A stretch of 6,665 bases of DNA, taken from NCBI RefSeq assembly GCF_002585305.1, contig NZ_NUNF01000015.1:1-6665 (forward strand). The letters run 5' to 3'. Both the position numbers and the translations under genes were made by a program. This document shows, in pieces, positions 5,067-6,665 of the stretch. The notes under the pieces were generated by a model. The model saw nothing but the letters and a program-made list of their open reading frames with translations. It ran no database searches and was not told the origin of the DNA. This DNA comes from Bacillus sp. AFS037270. GTDB lineage: Bacteria > Bacillota > Bacilli > Bacillales_B > DSM-18226. Within the stretch, counting starts at the first letter, position 1. Every line of letters begins with the position of its first letter.

Positions 5067-5095
5067 TTTTTGTTAGATTCTGTAGGTCTTATGAT
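5067..5095 (+). promoter_or_regulatory. Probable asparaginase promoter
   Basis: A good -10 box, TATGAT (5090-5095), is preceded at 17 bases by a poor -35 (TTTTTG, 5067-5072). T-runs upstream could act as an UP-like or bent element that makes up for the weak -35. Transcription would start near 5102, leaving a leader of about 115 bases. Confidence 0.5.
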
Positions 5096-5108
5096 AAATT
5101 AAAATCCA

Positions 5109-5122
5109 TGAAAGCGTTTACT
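5109..5122. promoter_or_regulatory. cre site (CcpA carbon catabolite control)
   Basis: TGAAAGCGTTTACT fits the Bacillus cre consensus TGWAARCGYTWNCW at every position. It lies about 7-20 bases downstream of the predicted start of transcription, a position that normally means repression or road-blocking by CcpA when a preferred sugar is present. That would reduce asparaginase synthesis under good carbon supply. Confidence 0.7.
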
Positions 5123-5216
5123 AAGATTTAACCTGCATTAATGGGCAGTAAGACCCAACTGATGGAAGTTTCACTTTTTATTTTTGTTAATCACACGTTA
5201 TTTGGAGGAATTTCGA

Positions 5217-6368
5217 ATGAAGAAACTAACTACAAAGAAAAAAGTTGCTCTCACCGCACTAACATTAATGGCCCCCGGGATTATCATCATCTCTTCAAGT
5301 TACACGGATGTATCACATCCTGTTGAGGCTAAACAGATTATAACATCTAATACAACCAATCCAGTTAAGAAAAAATTACCTAACATTAAAATTCTGGCAA
5401 CGGGTGGCACCATTGCGGGAACGGGTTCTACTTCGACTCAAACCACCGGCTATCAGGCAGGTGTCCTAACTCCAGATCAACTAATAGAAGCGGTTCCTGG
5501 GCTAAAAGATGTTGCTAATATTTCCACTGAGCAGGTGGCAAACATTGATTCTGGTACGTCTAATACTGATGCTTTAATGGTCAAACTGGCGAAGGAGGTT
5601 CATAAAGCATTGGACGACCCAGAGTGTGACGGTGTTGTTATCACCCACGGAACCGACACAATGGAGGAAACGGCTTACTTTCTCAACCTGACTGTTCATT
5701 CGTACAAACCAATTGTCTTGGTTGGCGCAATGCGTCCTTCTACGTCACTCTCTGCTGACGGTCCGTTGAACCTGTACAACGCTGTAATACTGGCTGGTTC
5801 CAAGGAAGCTCGCGACAAGGGCGTCATGATTTCCATGAATGGCAAGATCGGAAGCGCTCGCTACACATTTAAAACGAATACCACCGACGTTGATGCCTTC
5901 GATAATCCGGAGCTCGGCTCCCTCGGCTATATACAAGGCGGTAAACCTTACTTCTATAACGTACCAACTAAAAAGCACACCACTGAGTCCGATTTTGACA
6001 TTCGCAAGATCACTGAGGACAATCTGCATCGTGTTGATATTGTTTATTCGCATGCCAATGATGACCGTGTAATGGTTGACGCTGCGGTTGCTGCCGGTGC
6101 GCAAGGAATTATCCATGCTGGAACAGGTAACGGTTCTATTAATGAAAAAACGCTTCCAGGTCTGCAGGATGCTGTAAAGAAGGGTGTTGTCGTCGTTCGT
6201 GACACTCGTGTACCAGAAGGCATGGTTACTCACGAACAAACCGACGAAGACAACCACTTCGTTAATTCTGGCAACATCAACCCTCAAAAAGCTCGTATCC
6301 TATTGATGTTGGTGCTCACCAAAACCGAAGATCCTAACAAGATCCAAGAGTATTTCAATGAATACTAA
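5217..6368 (+). CDS. ansZ: Secreted type II L-asparaginase (AnsZ type)
   Basis: This encodes 383 residues of an enzyme that hydrolyses L-asparagine to aspartate and ammonia outside the membrane, a nitrogen-scavenging role. The ATG at 5217 is chosen because GGAGG (5204-5208) lies 8 bases upstream; an in-frame ATG at 5184 has none. Residues 1-38 form an export signal: lysine-rich MKKLTTKKK, a hydrophobic core to about 28, and a likely signal peptidase I site at VEA-KQ (38/39). Catalytic features include ATGGTIAG with Thr65, Tyr79, the DSG turn near Ser112, THGTDTMEET with Thr146 and Asp147, and Lys219 in FKTNTT. The C-terminus (NPQKARILLMLVLTKTEDP...IQEYFNEY) closely matches B. subtilis AnsZ as I recall it. 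That protein is a lipoprotein, whereas no lipobox cysteine exists here. It is a single-gene unit with a cre site in its leader. Confidence 0.95.
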   Translation: MKKLTTKKKVALTALTLMAPGIIIISSSYTDVSHPVEAKQIITSNTTNPVKKKLPNIKILATGGTIAGTGSTSTQTTGYQAGVLTPDQLIEAVPGLKDVANISTEQVANIDSGTSNTDALMVKLAKEVHKALDDPECDGVVITHGTDTMEETAYFLNLTVHSYKPIVLVGAMRPSTSLSADGPLNLYNAVILAGSKEARDKGVMISMNGKIGSARYTFKTNTTDVDAFDNPELGSLGYIQGGKPYFYNVPTKKHTTESDFDIRKITEDNLHRVDIVYSHANDDRVMVDAAVAAGAQGIIHAGTGNGSINEKTLPGLQDAVKKGVVVVRDTRVPEGMVTHEQTDEDNHFVNSGNINPQKARILLMLVLTKTEDPNKIQEYFNEY

Positions 6369-6446
6369 TGCTGGTTTAGCATAGCCACTCCTTTGAAGAT
6401 ATGGTCAAGTTTGATAGATCTCTTGCAGCAACACCAAAGAACCTTT

Positions 6447-6460
6447 TCTTGTCAACAAGA
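6447..6460. repeat. Short inverted repeat after ansZ
   Basis: TCTTGT-CA-ACAAGA is a 6-bp inverted repeat with a 2-base centre. It has no T-tract. It could be a small protein-binding site or just a minor stem upstream of the main terminator. Confidence 0.3.
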
Positions 6461-6471
6461 TAAAGAGAAAT

Positions 6472-6508
6472 AAGAGGTTGGATGCCTAAAAGGTACCCAA
6501 CCTCTTTC
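6472..6508 (+). terminator. Main terminator of ansZ
   Basis: A perfect 10-bp GC-containing stem pairs AAGAGGTTGG (6472-6481) with CCAACCTCTT (6497-6506). The tail is short (TTTCATT). It lies about 100 bases after the ansZ stop. Confidence 0.75.
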
Positions 6509-6527
6509 ATTGCCGATAATTTGCTCT

Positions 6528-6549
6528 CTCTTGTTTCAAGAGGTTTTTT
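6528..6549 (+). terminator. Second terminator-like hairpin after ansZ
   Basis: CTCTTG (6528-6533) pairs with CAAGAG (6537-6542) around a 3-base loop, and six T residues (6544-6549) follow. Together with the previous hairpin it forms a tandem terminator. Confidence 0.6.
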
Positions 6550-6637
6550 ACATAGAAAAATTTATTAGTGATGGTAAATTCTATGACGCTCGGGAGTTAA
6601 AGATTTTGTTTAGGGACTTTTCAGATTAAAACATATC

Positions 6638-6665
6638 CTTTTTAAGCTAAACCAGCTAATAGTTT
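6638..6665 (+). repeat. Partial dispersed repeat at the window edge (R10)
   Basis: CTTTTTAAGCTAAACC followed by AGCTAATAGTTT resembles the left arm and core of the repeat family. It runs to the end of the window, so its completeness cannot be judged. Confidence 0.4.

Larger units (their letters stand above)
4828..5089. other. Intergenic gap between transposase remnant and asparaginase gene
   Basis: No gene is supported. It holds the hairpin at 4858-4901, a possible insertion-element edge near 4940-4955 (TTTTCAGTGCCTC, unproven), a degenerate repeat at 4986-5019, and a series of T-runs at 5031-5035, 5046-5051, 5057-5062 and 5065-5071 just upstream of the asparaginase promoter. Minus-strand open frames here are low-complexity and lack ribosome binding sites. 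Confidence 0.5.

Noticed and set aside
5745..6287. A 180-residue minus-strand frame inside the asparaginase gene
   Set aside because: It is a shadow of the strongly conserved ansZ coding sequence, with no recognisable protein features or ribosome binding site.
9..6665. CRISPR array
   Set aside because: The repeats are far apart, variable and separated by genes, with no regular spacers and no cas genes.

Overview
The window looks like chromosomal DNA from a low-GC Gram-positive bacterium of the Bacillaceae or a near relative. The clues are strong GGAGG-type ribosome binding sites, GTG and TTG starts, many stem-loop/T-tract terminators, a consensus sigma-A-like promoter, a CcpA-type cre site and an asparaginase closely resembling Bacillus subtilis AnsZ. 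Species cannot be decided from the sequence alone. The region has an accessory, patchwork character: short unrelated genes, each in its own transcription unit, separated by repeat-bearing gaps and one decayed transposase.

Layout. Positions 1-700 hold a small one-pass membrane protein gene on the minus strand (86-262), its terminator, and a composite palindromic repeat (381-477). Positions 612-2149 are a compact minus-strand operon: a sigma-A-type promoter carrying two identical palindromic operators, a SASA/DUF303 carbohydrate esterase-like gene, then an overlapping PadR-family regulator gene, then a terminator. The likely logic is that the PadR protein represses its own operon through the two palindromes. 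The regulator has no canonical start codon that would give a complete winged helix; an ATA in an ATAA overlap with the esterase stop fits best. Positions 2398-2847 hold a stand-alone zinc-ribbon miniprotein with promoter, ribosome binding site and terminator. Positions 2999-3511 encode a GNAT acetyltransferase, and 3685-4200 an uncharacterised protein that I associate from memory with the SF0329 family. Positions 4418-4827 are a frameshifted, stop-containing 3' remnant of an IS1182-like transposase. Positions 5217-6368 encode a secreted type II L-asparaginase (AnsZ type) preceded by a promoter-like element with a cre site just downstream of it, and followed by two terminator hairpins.

The most notable structure is a dispersed family of imperfect palindromes of about 35 bp, built around CTAAC-GGGTGC-GTTAG. 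Copies lie in nearly every gap between genes, all in the same orientation. Two copies extend into a composite of about 95 bp with a shared GCTGCGGCAG hairpin and T-tract. This could be a non-autonomous mobile or boundary element, or a shared RNA element. No integrase, CRISPR array, tRNA, rRNA or intact transposase is visible.
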